Origin: Sphingomonas sp. PsM26 | Lineage (GTDB): Bacteria > Pseudomonadota > Alphaproteobacteria > Sphingomonadales > Sphingomonadaceae | DNA: 64,000 nucleotides | NCBI GenBank assembly: GCA_030433805.1 | Contig: JARUXA010000014.1 | Coordinates: 1-64,000 of the forward strand | Direction of reading: 5' to 3' | In this document: positions 54,809 to 64,000 of the stretch, piece after piece | Numbering within the stretch: position 1 is the stretch's first letter | Layout of the letters: the number at the start of each line of letters is the position of its first letter | Position numbers and translations under genes: made by a program | The notes under the pieces: generated by a model | Database searches by the model: none | What the model saw: only the letters and a program-made list of their open reading frames with translations | What the model was told of the DNA's origin: nothing

Positions 54809-56617
54809 TCAGCCCGCGGCTTCGGCTGCCTTCGCGCCGTCGCCGACGACCTTGAGGTTGAGTTCCTTGAGCTGCTTGGGCGTCGCGAAGTTGGGCGCGC
54901 CCATCATCAGATCCTCGGCCTTCTGCGTCATCGGGAAGGTGATGACCTCTCGGATGTTGGGCTCGTCCGCGAGCAGCATCACGATCCGGTCGACCCCCGG
55001 TGCGGACCCGCCGTGCGGCGGGGCGCCGCACTTGAACGCGTTGATCATGCCAGCGAAGTTCGTGTCGACGTCTTCCTGCGTGTAACCGGCGATCTCGAAC
55101 GCCTTGTACATGATCTCAGGCTTGTGGTTCCGGATCGCGCCCGACGACAGCTCGATCCCGTTGCAGACGATGTCATACTGGAAGGCGAGGATGTCGAGCG
55201 GGTCCATCGTCTCCAATGCCTCCATCTCGCCCTGCGGCATCGAGAAGGGGTTGTGGCTGAAGTCGACCTTCTTGGCGTCCTCGTCATATTCGAACATCGG
55301 GAAATCGACGATCCAACAGAATTCGAACTTCTTGTCGTCGATCAACCCGAGCTGGTCGGCAACCCGCGTGCGCGCGAGGCCGGCCAGCTTCGCCGCGGAC
55401 GCTTCCTTGCCCGCCGAGAAGAAGATGCCGTCGTTCGGCCCGAGCCCGAGCGCCTCGGCGATCGCCTTCATCCCGTCCTGCCCGTGGTTGTTGGCGATCG
55501 GTCCGCCGAACACGCCGTCCTTTTGCGTCGCATAACCAAGGCCGGGGAAGCCCTCGCTCTGCGCCCAGCTGTTCATCTCGTCGAAGAACTTGCGGCTCTT
55601 CTCATGCGTATTGGGTGCCGCCAGCGCGCGGACGACGTCGCCACCCTCGACCATCGAAGCAAAACGCCCGAAGCCCGAGCCGCGGAAATGCTCGGACACG
55701 TCGGTGATGACGATCGGGTTGCGCAAATCGGGCTTGTCGTTGCCGTATTTCAGCATCGATTCGCGGTACGGGATCCGCTTGAACGGCAGCGGCGAGACGG
55801 TGCGCCCCTTGCCCTGCCAGTCGGCGAACTGCTCGAACACGCCGTGCAACACCGGCTCGATCGCCGCGAACACGTCGTCCTGCGTCACGAAGCTCATCTC
55901 GAAGTCGAGCTGGTAGAACTCACCCGGCGAACGGTCGGCGCGCGCATCCTCGTCGCGGAAGCACGGTGCGATCTGGAAATAGCGATCGAACCCGGCGACC
56001 ATCAGCAGCTGCTTGAACATCTGCGGCGCCTGCGGCAGCGCATAGAACTTGCCCGGATGCACCCGGCTCGGCACCAGATAATCGCGCGCGCCTTCAGGGC
56101 TCGAGGCGGTCAGGATCGGCGTCTGGAATTCGGTAAAGCCCTGGTCGATCATCCGCTTGCGCAGCGACGCGATGACGTTCGAGCGTAGCAGGATGTTCGC
56201 GTGCAACCGCTCGCGCCGCAGATCGAGGAAGCGGTAGCGCAGGCGGATATCCTCGGGATATTCGTTCTCGCCAAACACCGGCATCGGCAATTCGTGCGCC
56301 GACGACTGCACCGTCACTTCGCGCGCGCGCAGCTCGATCTCGCCCGACGGCAGCCCCGCGTTCACCGTTTCGGGCGACCGTGCGACGACATCGCCCACGA
56401 CCGTCACGACCGACTCGGGCCGCGCCTTGTCGAGCATGGCGTGCGTCGGGCTGTCGCTATCGGTGACGATCTGCGTGATCCCGTAATGGTCGCGCAGATC
56501 GACGAACAGCAGATTGCCGTGGTCGCGCTTGCGGTGAACCCAGCCCGACAGCTTGACCGAGGTGCCGACGTCGGCGGCGCGCAGCTGGGCGCAGGTGTGC
56601 GTGCGATAAGCGTGCAT
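54809..56617 (-). CDS. aspS: aspartyl-tRNA synthetase
   Basis: 602-residue class II synthetase: OB-fold anticodon domain ([36 protein letters not shown]), motif 2 in [19 protein letters not shown], the bacterial GAD insertion, and motif 3 [14 protein letters not shown]. May be the non-discriminating type; sequence alone does not decide. The frame extends to 56740, but ATG 56617 gives the normal N-terminus. Confidence 0.97.
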   Translation of the reverse strand: MHAYRTHTCAQLRAADVGTSVKLSGWVHRKRDHGNLLFVDLRDHYGITQIVTDSDSPTHAMLDKARPESVVTVVGDVVARSPETVNAGLPSGEIELRAREVTVQSSAHELPMPVFGENEYPEDIRLRYRFLDLRRERLHANILLRSNVIASLRKRMIDQGFTEFQTPILTASSPEGARDYLVPSRVHPGKFYALPQAPQMFKQLLMVAGFDRYFQIAPCFRDEDARADRSPGEFYQLDFEMSFVTQDDVFAAIEPVLHGVFEQFADWQGKGRTVSPLPFKRIPYRESMLKYGNDKPDLRNPIVITDVSEHFRGSGFGRFASMVEGGDVVRALAAPNTHEKSRKFFDEMNSWAQSEGFPGLGYATQKDGVFGGPIANNHGQDGMKAIAEALGLGPNDGIFFSAGKEASAAKLAGLARTRVADQLGLIDDKKFEFCWIVDFPMFEYDEDAKKVDFSHNPFSMPQGEMEALETMDPLDILAFQYDIVCNGIELSSGAIRNHKPEIMYKAFEIAGYTQEDVDTNFAGMINAFKCGAPPHGGSAPGVDRIVMLLADEPNIREVITFPMTQKAEDLMMGAPNFATPKQLKELNLKVVGDGAKAAEAAG

Positions 56618-56640
56618 CGTTCTTCTTCTCATGTGCGCCA

Positions 56641-56658
56641 CCCCGGCAAAGGCCGGGG
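56641..56658. repeat. single REP palindrome
   Basis: CCCCGGC-AAAG-GCCGGGG, one unit of the REP family without the second arm, in the divergent aspS/rnd region, 24 bases from the aspS start. Confidence 0.65.
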
Positions 56659-56768
56659 CCGCTGCGGACCGGGCGCAACGCCCGCTCCACAAGGGTGAAA
56701 TGGATGGCTTGCGCTTCCCTCCCCCACCCACCTTTGTCAAGGCGCACCACCGTCGCTATGGGGGGGTG

Positions 56769-57944
56769 ATGCATATCCATCCGCTCATCACCGACACCGC
56801 CACGCTCGCCAATCTCTGCACTCGACTCGCCGAAGCCGACTTCGTCTGCATCGATACCGAATTCATGCGCGAGAATACCTTCTGGCCCGAGCTGTGCCTG
56901 ATCCAGATCGCCGACACCAACGAAGCCGCCGCGATCGACCCGATGGCACCGGGGCTCGACCTCGCCCCGCTGCTCCAGTTGATGGTCAACAACGATGACG
57001 TGCTGAAGGTCTTCCACGCAGGCGGGCAGGACCTCGAGATCATCTACAACCTCACCGGCAAGACCCCGTATCCGCTGTTCGACACGCAGGTCGCGGCGAT
57101 GGCGCTCGGCCAGGGCGAGCAGATCGGCTATTCCAACCTCGTCGATGCATGGCTTGGCCTGACGATCGACAAGGGCGCGCGCTTTACCGACTGGAGCCGC
57201 CGCCCGCTCGACGCGCGCCAGATCGAATATGCGATCGGCGACGTCACCCATCTTGCGGAAATCTTCCCCAGGATGCTTGACCGCCTGCGCAAGACCGGGC
57301 GCGGCGCGTGGCTCGATCAGGAAATGGAGCGGATCGGCGACCCCAAGAATTACGCCAACGACCCCGAGGAAGCGTGGAAGCGCATCCGCATCCCAAGCCG
57401 CAAGCCCGATGTCCTGGGTCGCCTCAAGGCGCTCGCGCGGTGGCGCGAGATCGAGGCGCGCGCGAAGGATCTGCCACGCGGCCGGATCGTCAAGGACGAG
57501 ACGATCGCCGACCTCGCAGGCCACGCGCCGCGCAAGCAGGCCGATCTCGCCAAGGTCCGCGGCCTTTCCGCGACCTGGGCACAGAATGACATCGGCGCGC
57601 GCCTGATGACCGCGATCGAACATGCCGAACCGATGTCGGCGGACGAAATGCCCGTGCGCGACGATCGCAAGCCCGGTCTCGGCAAGGATGGCGCACTGGT
57701 CGCCGATCTCCTCAAGCTGCTGCTCAAGATCCGCTCGAAGGAAATCGACGTCGCCGCCCGCCTGCTCGCGCGGACAGACGATCTCGATGCACTGGCGGCA
57801 GGCCAGCGCGAAGGATTGTCGATCCTCCAGGGCTGGCGCTTCGACCAGTTCGGCCGGGATGCGCTCGATCTGGTCGAGGGACGGCTCGCCTTTGCGGTCG
57901 TCGGCGGCAAGCTCAAGATGACGCGCACCGAAGACGTCACCTGA
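56769..57944 (+). CDS. rnd: ribonuclease D
   Basis: 3'-5' exoribonuclease for tRNA and stable RNA maturation. 391 residues: DEDDy motifs DTEF (Exo I), HAGGQDLEIIY (Exo II) and YAIGDVTHL (Exo III), followed by HRDC domain(s). ATG 56769 (GTG 56766 possible) after a G-rich run; the frame before it crosses the REP. Its stop is 7 bases from the convergent next gene. Confidence 0.95.
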   Translation: MHIHPLITDTATLANLCTRLAEADFVCIDTEFMRENTFWPELCLIQIADTNEAAAIDPMAPGLDLAPLLQLMVNNDDVLKVFHAGGQDLEIIYNLTGKTPYPLFDTQVAAMALGQGEQIGYSNLVDAWLGLTIDKGARFTDWSRRPLDARQIEYAIGDVTHLAEIFPRMLDRLRKTGRGAWLDQEMERIGDPKNYANDPEEAWKRIRIPSRKPDVLGRLKALARWREIEARAKDLPRGRIVKDETIADLAGHAPRKQADLAKVRGLSATWAQNDIGARLMTAIEHAEPMSADEMPVRDDRKPGLGKDGALVADLLKLLLKIRSKEIDVAARLLARTDDLDALAAGQREGLSILQGWRFDQFGRDALDLVEGRLAFAVVGGKLKMTRTEDVT

Positions 57945-57951
57945 GCCGCGC

Positions 57952-59466
57952 TTACCGGGGCAATGGCCCCGGACATGCGGGATAAAGAACCTTGTCGCGG
58001 ACGCACGCGATCCGCTCGAGGTTGGCCACCAGCGGGGGACCGAACGGCCCAAGGAAGAAGTCCGCACTGTCCTCGACGCTGTTCAACAGCCCGACCGCGC
58101 GCAGATCGCGCAACGGTTGTTCGTCGTACCGCTGGATGAGGTAGAGGTTGGCCGTCGGAGCGAGCGCGAGGCGGCCATTCCCTACTGCCGGAATCTTCGG
58201 GGCATAGCCCTTGGCCCAGGCATTGTTGGTCTGCCCGGACAACGCCAGGATCGGCACACGACAATGGTCACGCCGATCGGCAAACCTGCAGGCCTCATCC
58301 GCGATTACCGCGCCGCCTTCGCCGCTGACGACGATCACGCCCCGCGGATCGTTCAACACCTGCACGATCGCGCTCTCCCAATCCTCGATCGTGAAGTCCG
58401 CGCGCGTGGCCGCGAGGTTGGCGACCCCAAGAGCCGTCAAAACGCTCGCCAGGATCAGGAACGCGCGTGACCCACGAAGCGTGCTGATCCCTGCGCAGGC
58501 CAGCGTGACCGGAAAGATGGCAATCCAGACCAAAGTCCGTTCGACCAGCACGGGCTGCTTCAGGCTGAATACGAAGAACAACCCCAATGCCCCGATCCAG
58601 CAGACCGTCGCCAGTTGCGTGGCCTTCTGCCGGAACGTCCTGACGATCCCGAAAAGCGCCGCGGCGAGCAACAATGTGGCGCTGACCGCTTGAATGCCCC
58701 AGGGGTCCCGCGCCAGCAGGGTGCTGGCCCAATACAGCTTCAGTGATCCCCGGATCCCCGCGTAATGCAGCCAGGACAGGTTCGGATTAGGAACCTGCAT
58801 CTGCTGGTACACGATGTAGAGCGCCCAGAACGCACCTGCGACGATCGCCAGGTCCGCCATCGCCAGCCGCAGCCAGTCACGCCCGACAAACGGAACGAAC
58901 CGCCGGTCGACGATCATCACCGCGAGCGTTGCGATCGGCACCCACAGGAACCCCGTGCCGTGCAGATAGATCGCGGCGATCGCGCCGCCGACATATCCGA
59001 TCCACGACGTGATCCGCTCACGCTCGCCCCGATCAGCTGCGGTCACGATCCGCATCAGGCTGAAGAACGAGATCGTCAGCGCGAGCGCAAGAAAACTGTA
59101 TCCCCGGACTTGGTGGGCGTAAGCAATCTGTTGGGCCGAAACCGCGAGTAGCACCGCCCCGACCCCGGCGGCGCGTTCGCCGTAATGCCGGGCCATCCCG
59201 AAATAGGCGACCGCGATCGTCAACAGGCTCGCCACGATCGTCGGGACGCGCAGGATCACCCGGTCTATCGGACCGACTAGGTCCATCCATCCCCGCAAGA
59301 TCGAATAGAACAGCGGCGGATTGGTCTCGCGAACCATCCAGTCGCTCCACAGTCGCGCGTACGGCTGGTGCGCAAAAAACAACGACGCATATTCGTCGAA
59401 CCACAGCGGATAATCGGCGAGCGCAAACCGCAGGACCGCGGCGAACACCATGATCCCCGTGAACAC
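57952..59466 (-). CDS. membrane glycosyltransferase, GT-C (GT39-like)
   Basis: About 504 residues with roughly ten membrane segments. WFDEYASLFF has the Asp-Glu pair of the first extracytoplasmic loop typical of polyprenol-phosphate-sugar-dependent GT-C enzymes, followed by RETNPPLFYSIL. It likely uses sugars made by the adjacent GT2-GtrA protein. Start GTG 59466 is inferred: the longer frame runs through a REP palindrome and into the neighbouring gene. Acceptor unknown. Confidence 0.8.
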   Translation of the reverse strand: MFTGIMVFAAVLRFALADYPLWFDEYASLFFAHQPYARLWSDWMVRETNPPLFYSILRGWMDLVGPIDRVILRVPTIVASLLTIAVAYFGMARHYGERAAGVGAVLLAVSAQQIAYAHQVRGYSFLALALTISFFSLMRIVTAADRGERERITSWIGYVGGAIAAIYLHGTGFLWVPIATLAVMIVDRRFVPFVGRDWLRLAMADLAIVAGAFWALYIVYQQMQVPNPNLSWLHYAGIRGSLKLYWASTLLARDPWGIQAVSATLLLAAALFGIVRTFRQKATQLATVCWIGALGLFFVFSLKQPVLVERTLVWIAIFPVTLACAGISTLRGSRAFLILASVLTALGVANLAATRADFTIEDWESAIVQVLNDPRGVIVVSGEGGAVIADEACRFADRRDHCRVPILALSGQTNNAWAKGYAPKIPAVGNGRLALAPTANLYLIQRYDEQPLRDLRAVGLLNSVEDSADFFLGPFGPPLVANLERIACVRDKVLYPACPGPLPR

Positions 59467-59520
59467 CGCAAATCCGTGACGCGAGCCGAGCCCCTGAGAA
59501 GGCAATGGGGATCGGCCTGA

Positions 59521-59536
59521 CCCCGCCGAAGCGGGG
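59521..59536. repeat. REP-like palindrome
   Basis: CCCCGC-CGAA-GCGGGG, a short variant of the REP family, in the 71-base gap between the two glycosyltransferase genes. Confidence 0.5.
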
Positions 59537-59537
59537 A

Positions 59538-60725
59538 TCAACGCCGCTTCCGCCACGTAAAGATCGACGACATCGAGTAATTCCAGACGGTCGTAACCGC
59601 GATCCCGGCGAGCGCGGACAAGATGAGGTAGTTGTGCCGCTGGTACAGCCACCGCGCAATGCCGACGTTGGCGAACAGCCCGACCCCGCAGACGATGTTG
59701 AACGTCAGCCAACCCCACCACAGACGAGACCCCTTCAGGCGCTGATCGCTATAGGTCAGGATGTTGTTGAGGAAGAAGTTGCTCGACGTCGCCACCAGCG
59801 TGGCCACGCCCTGCGCGATCGCGAACCAGCGCGTTTCATGCGCGGTGCCCAACGTCGCCAGCAGCGTTTGCAGGACGATCGTCAACACCGCGAAGTGGAC
59901 GACGACCCCCGATCCCCCGACCAGCGCGAAGCTGACGAACCGGATCGGAATGACATGACCGAACGCCTTGTCGAGCAGCAGCTGTAGATATTCCCACAGC
60001 ACCAGCCCATCGAGCTTGCTTTCGCCGTGCTGGCGCGTGCGGAAGGTGAAGGGTACTTCGGCGACGCGCATCGGCGTCGGCGACGATGCCGCGATGTCGA
60101 GCAGGATCTTGAAGCCGACCGAGGACAGGCCGGGCAAGGAGCCCATGAACGCCTCGCGCGTCAGCATGAAGAACCCGCTCATCGGATCGCCGATCGCGGT
60201 CTTGGTCAACTTGTTCGCCAGTGTCGTTGCGAACTGGCTCATCGCGATGCGGCGTTTGTTCCAGTCCCCCATGCCGCCGCCCTCGACGTAGCGGCTGCCG
60301 ACGACGAGATCGACGTCGCCACGGCGGATGCGCGCGAGCATGTCGAGCAGGATCGTCTCGTCATGCTGCATGTCACCGTCCATCACCGCGACATAGGGCG
60401 CGGACGTCGCCAGGATGCCCTCGACGCAAGCGGATGCAAGGCCACGCCGATCGAAGCGATGGACGACGCGGACGCGCGGATCCTGCAACGCCAGTGCCCG
60501 TGCGCGGTCCGCAGTGCCGTCGGGTGAATTGTCGTCGACGAAGACGACTTCCCAGCGCGTATCGCCCAAGGCGTTGCGGAGGGCTTCGACCAGCAACGGC
60601 ACGTTGCGGGATTCGTTGAACGTCGGAACGACGATCGCAAGTTCTGCGGGCAACCGTGCTGCCAGACCGGCGTCTTCGACGCTATTGCGCACCGATTGGC
60701 CGAGCGGATTGTCTGACATTTGCAT
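59538..60725 (-). CDS. GT2 dolichol-phosphate-mannose-synthase-like/GtrA fusion
   Basis: 395 residues. N-terminal GT2 domain (LAIVVPTFNES, VVFVDDNSPDGTAD, VAVMDGDMQHD with DxD, RRGLASACVEG) resembling polyprenyl-phosphate mannosyltransferases; C-terminal GtrA-type four-helix membrane domain (about residues 265-395). It would make a polyprenyl-phosphate sugar and help flip it, supplying the GT-C neighbour. Start uncertain: ATG 60725 follows GGGGGA; ATG 60749 and 60719 are alternatives. Confidence 0.9.
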   Translation of the reverse strand: MQMSDNPLGQSVRNSVEDAGLAARLPAELAIVVPTFNESRNVPLLVEALRNALGDTRWEVVFVDDNSPDGTADRARALALQDPRVRVVHRFDRRGLASACVEGILATSAPYVAVMDGDMQHDETILLDMLARIRRGDVDLVVGSRYVEGGGMGDWNKRRIAMSQFATTLANKLTKTAIGDPMSGFFMLTREAFMGSLPGLSSVGFKILLDIAASSPTPMRVAEVPFTFRTRQHGESKLDGLVLWEYLQLLLDKAFGHVIPIRFVSFALVGGSGVVVHFAVLTIVLQTLLATLGTAHETRWFAIAQGVATLVATSSNFFLNNILTYSDQRLKGSRLWWGWLTFNIVCGVGLFANVGIARWLYQRHNYLILSALAGIAVTTVWNYSMSSIFTWRKRR

Positions 60726-60827
60726 CTTGGATTTCCCCCGGGCGGACATTACTCGTCAACCGGGGCTCGTCGTTAACCAACTCTCTACTGCAAAACAATG
60801 CAGGTAATCGAGACCCTTGTCCCGATA

Positions 60828-62360
60828 TTACTCACCTTGCGGCTTACCCACGGTGCCCTTGCGCCCCAGTGCGTTAGCCAATGCCGTATGCCGGCGTTCC
60901 ACTGTTTCGCTATACAGCGGACGATCTTCGTCGGCGAGAAACAGCGTCAGAAGGCTACCATCGTCCTGCAACCGGGTCCGTTGCAGCGGACCCGCAAGCC
61001 CCCCGCTCATCCGTTGCCCCAGCCGCATCGCCAGTCCCCACAGCACAGCGCGCTTCAAGTCCGCCACGGGTGCGAGCATCGCAAGCGGTGCGGGCGTATC
61101 GAGTCCGCCACCGAGGCTCGTGAACAACGCCTGCGCCATCAACGCCCGCCCGCGCGCATCGACCGCGACCCAATTGCCGTGCAACGCGATCTCGACCCCA
61201 CGCTCCGCCCGGAACTCGGGGTTCGCGCGCCAGCCGACGTCGGCGAGCAGGCATGCCGCCAGCCGAAGCCGCACCATGTCCGGTGCGTCACGCTGAAACA
61301 ACGGTGCGATCCAGCTATCGAGCAGATCGCCATGTTCCGGGAAGCGCCCATGGCGCTGACCTTCGTCACGTGCGGCAACGATCAGGGGGTCCTGCCCCCG
61401 CACCGCAGGGTCGAGCGCACCGAACAGCAAGCCCTCCCGCAGCCCGAAGGCGGATACCACGGTGGTCTCGGTACCCAGGTGTTTGAGCAGGACCGCCAGC
61501 AACGCGCCCGCATCCCCCAGCGTCGCCGCCCGGCTCGACGACAGGCCGGGCACGGCGCGGAGCCACGCCTTGTTCACGTGGCTGATCGTGCGACCGAGCC
61601 GGTCGATAGCAGTTCGGGTCATCGCATATTGGTGGATGACCGGCAGCGGGTAGCTATTGATATGCATGTCGAGCCGCGCCAGCGCGCGCCACGACCCGCC
61701 GACCAGGTACAGCGGCAGACCGGTCCCCTTGCCCAGCCAGCCGGAACTCCGCAGTGCCTGTTCGACGACGCGTTGCAATGCGCCCGGCCCCTTGTTGCGG
61801 ATCGCCGCGATCCGCAACACGCCGAGCGGAAACGACACGCGATCGCGGACTTCACCGCCGGAAACGCGGATCAGTTCCAGGCTGCCCCCGCCCAGATCGC
61901 CGACGATCCCGTCGGCATCCGGGATTGCGGACAACACGCCATATCCAGCGCCCGACGCTTCCTGTTCTCCCGAAAGCAACTCGACTTCGAGGCCAAGGTC
62001 TCGTGCCGTTGCAAGCAGTTCCGTTCCATTGCTCGCATCCCGTACCGCCGCGGTGGCGACCGTGCGTAACCGCGTGACTTCCATCTCGCGCGCGACCGCT
62101 GCGAACCGTGCCAGCGCCACCGACCCCGTTGCGAGCGCCTCGCGCGCGATCGCGCCCGTCTCGGCAAGTCCGCGACCGAGCCCGGCCATGACCTTCTCGT
62201 TGAACAACGTCGCGGGCAGCCGCTCCGGGCCCTGATAGACCACCAAGCGGATCGAGTTCGACCCGATGTCGATGATCGCCATTCGGTCCGCGCCGTTCGC
62301 CGGGGGCGGCGGGACCGGGGGACCAACGGGCTTGGGCTTGCGAAAGAGGGTCGTGGCCAC
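60828..62360 (-). CDS. ppx: exopolyphosphatase (Ppx/GppA)
   Basis: Degrades polyphosphate or pppGpp. 510 residues: ASKHA fold with IIDIGSNSIRLVVYQ and GDLGGGSLEL phosphate motifs, and a C-terminal HD-like helical domain. The N-terminus carries a 25-residue proline-rich leader (PKPVGPPVPPPPANG) before the fold. GTG 62360 is 6 bases after the ppk1 stop, so ppk1-ppx is an operon. Confidence 0.94.
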   Translation of the reverse strand: MATTLFRKPKPVGPPVPPPPANGADRMAIIDIGSNSIRLVVYQGPERLPATLFNEKVMAGLGRGLAETGAIAREALATGSVALARFAAVAREMEVTRLRTVATAAVRDASNGTELLATARDLGLEVELLSGEQEASGAGYGVLSAIPDADGIVGDLGGGSLELIRVSGGEVRDRVSFPLGVLRIAAIRNKGPGALQRVVEQALRSSGWLGKGTGLPLYLVGGSWRALARLDMHINSYPLPVIHQYAMTRTAIDRLGRTISHVNKAWLRAVPGLSSSRAATLGDAGALLAVLLKHLGTETTVVSAFGLREGLLFGALDPAVRGQDPLIVAARDEGQRHGRFPEHGDLLDSWIAPLFQRDAPDMVRLRLAACLLADVGWRANPEFRAERGVEIALHGNWVAVDARGRALMAQALFTSLGGGLDTPAPLAMLAPVADLKRAVLWGLAMRLGQRMSGGLAGPLQRTRLQDDGSLLTLFLADEDRPLYSETVERRHTALANALGRKGTVGKPQGE

Positions 62361-62366
62361 GTCCTG

Positions 62367-64000
62367 TTACCGCCTGCGCCGCAGGGACAATTTGGGCACC
62401 GACCCGCTCGACGCGAGCGCCGCACCGCGCCCGGACAGCGATGGGTTGGTCATGAAATAGCGGTGGAGGTTGAACGGGCGTTCCCCGGGCACAACGCGGA
62501 CATAGCTACCATCAGACTGTAATTCCCAGCTTTGTTCGTCGTCGATCAAGTTGGCGACCATCACCTGACCCAGGATCTGGTCGTGCACCGTACGGTTCTC
62601 GATCGGCAGCATATATTCAATCCGGCGGTCGAAATTACGCTGCATCCAATCGGCCGACGTGATGAACAGGCACGCATCGGGGTTGGGCAGGTCCTGCCCG
62701 TTGCCGAACGCCCAGATCCGGCTGTGCTCGAGGAAGCGCCCGACCACCGACTTGACGCGAATGTTGTCGGAAAGCCCCGGCACACCGGGACGCAAACAGC
62801 AGATTCCGCGTATAATCAGGTCAATCTGGACGCCAGCATTGCTCGCTTCGTACAGTTTCTCGATGGTTTCGGGGTCAACCACCGAGTTCATCTTGGCCCA
62901 GATCGCCGCAGGCTTGCCCGCGCGGGCATTGGCGATCTCGGCGTCGATCAGCCCCATCAACCTTGGTCGCATGTCGCGCGGGGACAGGCTAATCAGCGCC
63001 ATATTCTCGGGTTCGACATAGCCGGTGACGTAATTGAACATCTGGGCGGCATCGCGACCCATCTTAGGATCGGCCGTGAAGAAGCTGAGATCAGTATATA
63101 TTTTCGCGGTGATCGGATGGTAGTTGCCGGTGCCGAAATGGCAGTATGTGCGATATTGACCATTTTCGCGCCGGACCACCATCGACACCTTGGCGTGCGT
63201 CTTCCAGTCGATGAAGCCGTAAACGACCTGCACCCCGGCGCGCTCCAGCGCGGACGCCCACAGCAGGTTCTGCTCCTCGTCGAAGCGTGCCTTCAGTTCG
63301 ACCACCGCCGTAACCGACTTCCCCGCCTCCGCCGCGGCAATCAGCGCGTTGATAACGGCGGACTGTTTGCCCGCGCGGTAGAGCGTCTGCTTGATCGCCA
63401 CGACATCCGGGTCCGCCGCAGCCTGTTTCAGGAACGCCAGAACAACGTCAAACGTCTCATACGGGTGATGAACGACGATATCCTTGGCGCTGATCGCCGC
63501 AAAGCAATCGCCGCCATATTCCCGGATCCGTTCGGGGAATCGCGGTGAAAACGGCGGAAACTTCAGGTCGGGGCGGTCCTCGTCGACGATCGCCTCCAGG
63601 TCGCCGACGCCAAGAAACGCCCCGCTTTCGGTCACGAAGCAATCCGGCCCGCCGAGTTCGTCGCGCAACACCGCACCAAGCCGCTCGGGCATCCCGCTTT
63701 CGAGTTCGAGCCGGATCACGCGACCACGCCGCCGTCGTTTGATGGCATTGGCGAAGTAGCGGACCAGATCCTCCGCCTCTTCCTCGATTTCAATGTCGCT
63801 ATCGCGCAGCACGCGGAATTCCGCCGCACCAAGCACGCGATACCCGGGAAAGATCAGTGGTGCGAACCGCTTCACCAGCGACTCGACCGCGACATAGCGC
63901 GCCGAACTGCCCGGCAACCGCAGGAAACGCGGCATCGGAGCGGGCAACAGGACCAGCTCCCGGATCGGCTGATCGTCCGCGATGCGGACCAGATCGAACA
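62367..64000 (-). CDS. ppk1: polyphosphate kinase 1 (5' end beyond the window)
   Basis: C-terminal part, about 544 residues seen; the frame stays open to the window edge, so the start is missing. PLD-like catalytic halves: [20 protein letters not shown], and THAKV whose His is the phosphorylated residue of PPK1. Synthesises polyphosphate from ATP. Forms an operon with ppx. Confidence 0.95.
   Translation of the reverse strand, partial: FDLVRIADDQPIRELVLLPAPMPRFLRLPGSSARYVAVESLVKRFAPLIFPGYRVLGAAEFRVLRDSDIEIEEEAEDLVRYFANAIKRRRRGRVIRLELESGMPERLGAVLRDELGGPDCFVTESGAFLGVGDLEAIVDEDRPDLKFPPFSPRFPERIREYGGDCFAAISAKDIVVHHPYETFDVVLAFLKQAAADPDVVAIKQTLYRAGKQSAVINALIAAAEAGKSVTAVVELKARFDEEQNLLWASALERAGVQVVYGFIDWKTHAKVSMVVRRENGQYRTYCHFGTGNYHPITAKIYTDLSFFTADPKMGRDAAQMFNYVTGYVEPENMALISLSPRDMRPRLMGLIDAEIANARAGKPAAIWAKMNSVVDPETIEKLYEASNAGVQIDLIIRGICCLRPGVPGLSDNIRVKSVVGRFLEHSRIWAFGNGQDLPNPDACLFITSADWMQRNFDRRIEYMLPIENRTVHDQILGQVMVANLIDDEQSWELQSDGSYVRVVPGERPFNLHRYFMTNPSLSGRGAALASSGSVPKLSLRRRR

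Overview
The window is a GC-rich chromosomal segment that reads as an alphaproteobacterium of the Sphingomonadales (Sphingomonas-like). Indicators are the conserved dusB-ntrB-ntrC-ntrY-ntrX-hfq-hflX order, a double-length tandem Hfq, an IspD-IspF fusion, an rpsB-tsf-pyrH-frr-uppS-cdsA-dxr-rseP-bamA-skp-fabZ block in which the usual lpxD and lpxA genes around fabZ are absent (sphingomonads use glycosphingolipids rather than LPS), Cys-free L31, and CCCCGGC-type REP palindromes. Almost every gene belongs to the core genome. No phage, IS element, integrase or CRISPR array was seen. One tRNA gene is present.

Layout. 1-3.1 kb: icd (minus), then psd-pssA for phosphatidylethanolamine synthesis. 3.2-15.1 kb: the rpsB to fabZ block plus rpmE (translation, UMP kinase, isoprenoid and phospholipid precursors, outer-membrane assembly). 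15.4-24 kb: a membrane acyltransferase whose end runs into tRNA-Ser, then cell-wall enzymes (lytic transglycosylase, DD-carboxypeptidase) followed by tmk-holB-metG-tatD-MBL hydrolase-small membrane protein. 24-32.4 kb: the accessory part, with an M3 peptidase, a TPR-sulfotransferase, a PEP-CTERM metalloprotease, a SirB1-like protein and a TonB siderophore receptor behind a Fur box. 32.5-38.7 kb: a 5-oxoproline module, with a fused HyuA-HyuB oxoprolinase (minus) divergent from DUF969-DUF979-DUF2891. 38.8-48.8 kb: mazG, hflX, tandem hfq and the nitrogen regulators ntrXY and ntrBC with dusB. 48.9-53.7 kb: ispDF, a secreted protein, pncC, coq10, lipA, carbonic anhydrase and a PepSY-like protein. 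54-64 kb: ppk2, aspS, rnd, two membrane glycosyltransferases, ppx and a ppk1 cut by the window end.

Many genes overlap by 4 bases (GTGA, ATGA, TTGA), which points to tight translational coupling in the essential blocks. Genes for ribosomal proteins, UMP kinase and possibly tRNA-Ser share a promoter architecture with a TAAGGG-like -10 and a GC-rich discriminator, suggesting common growth-rate control. The most notable observations are the tandem Hfq, an EF-hand loop inside Skp, an NtrX that lacks the sigma-54 contact motif, the DUF2891-containing oxoproline locus, and an unusual helically phased array of GTTC/GAAC half-sites over a tiny ORF upstream of rpsB. All positions and motifs were read by eye, and no database search was run.
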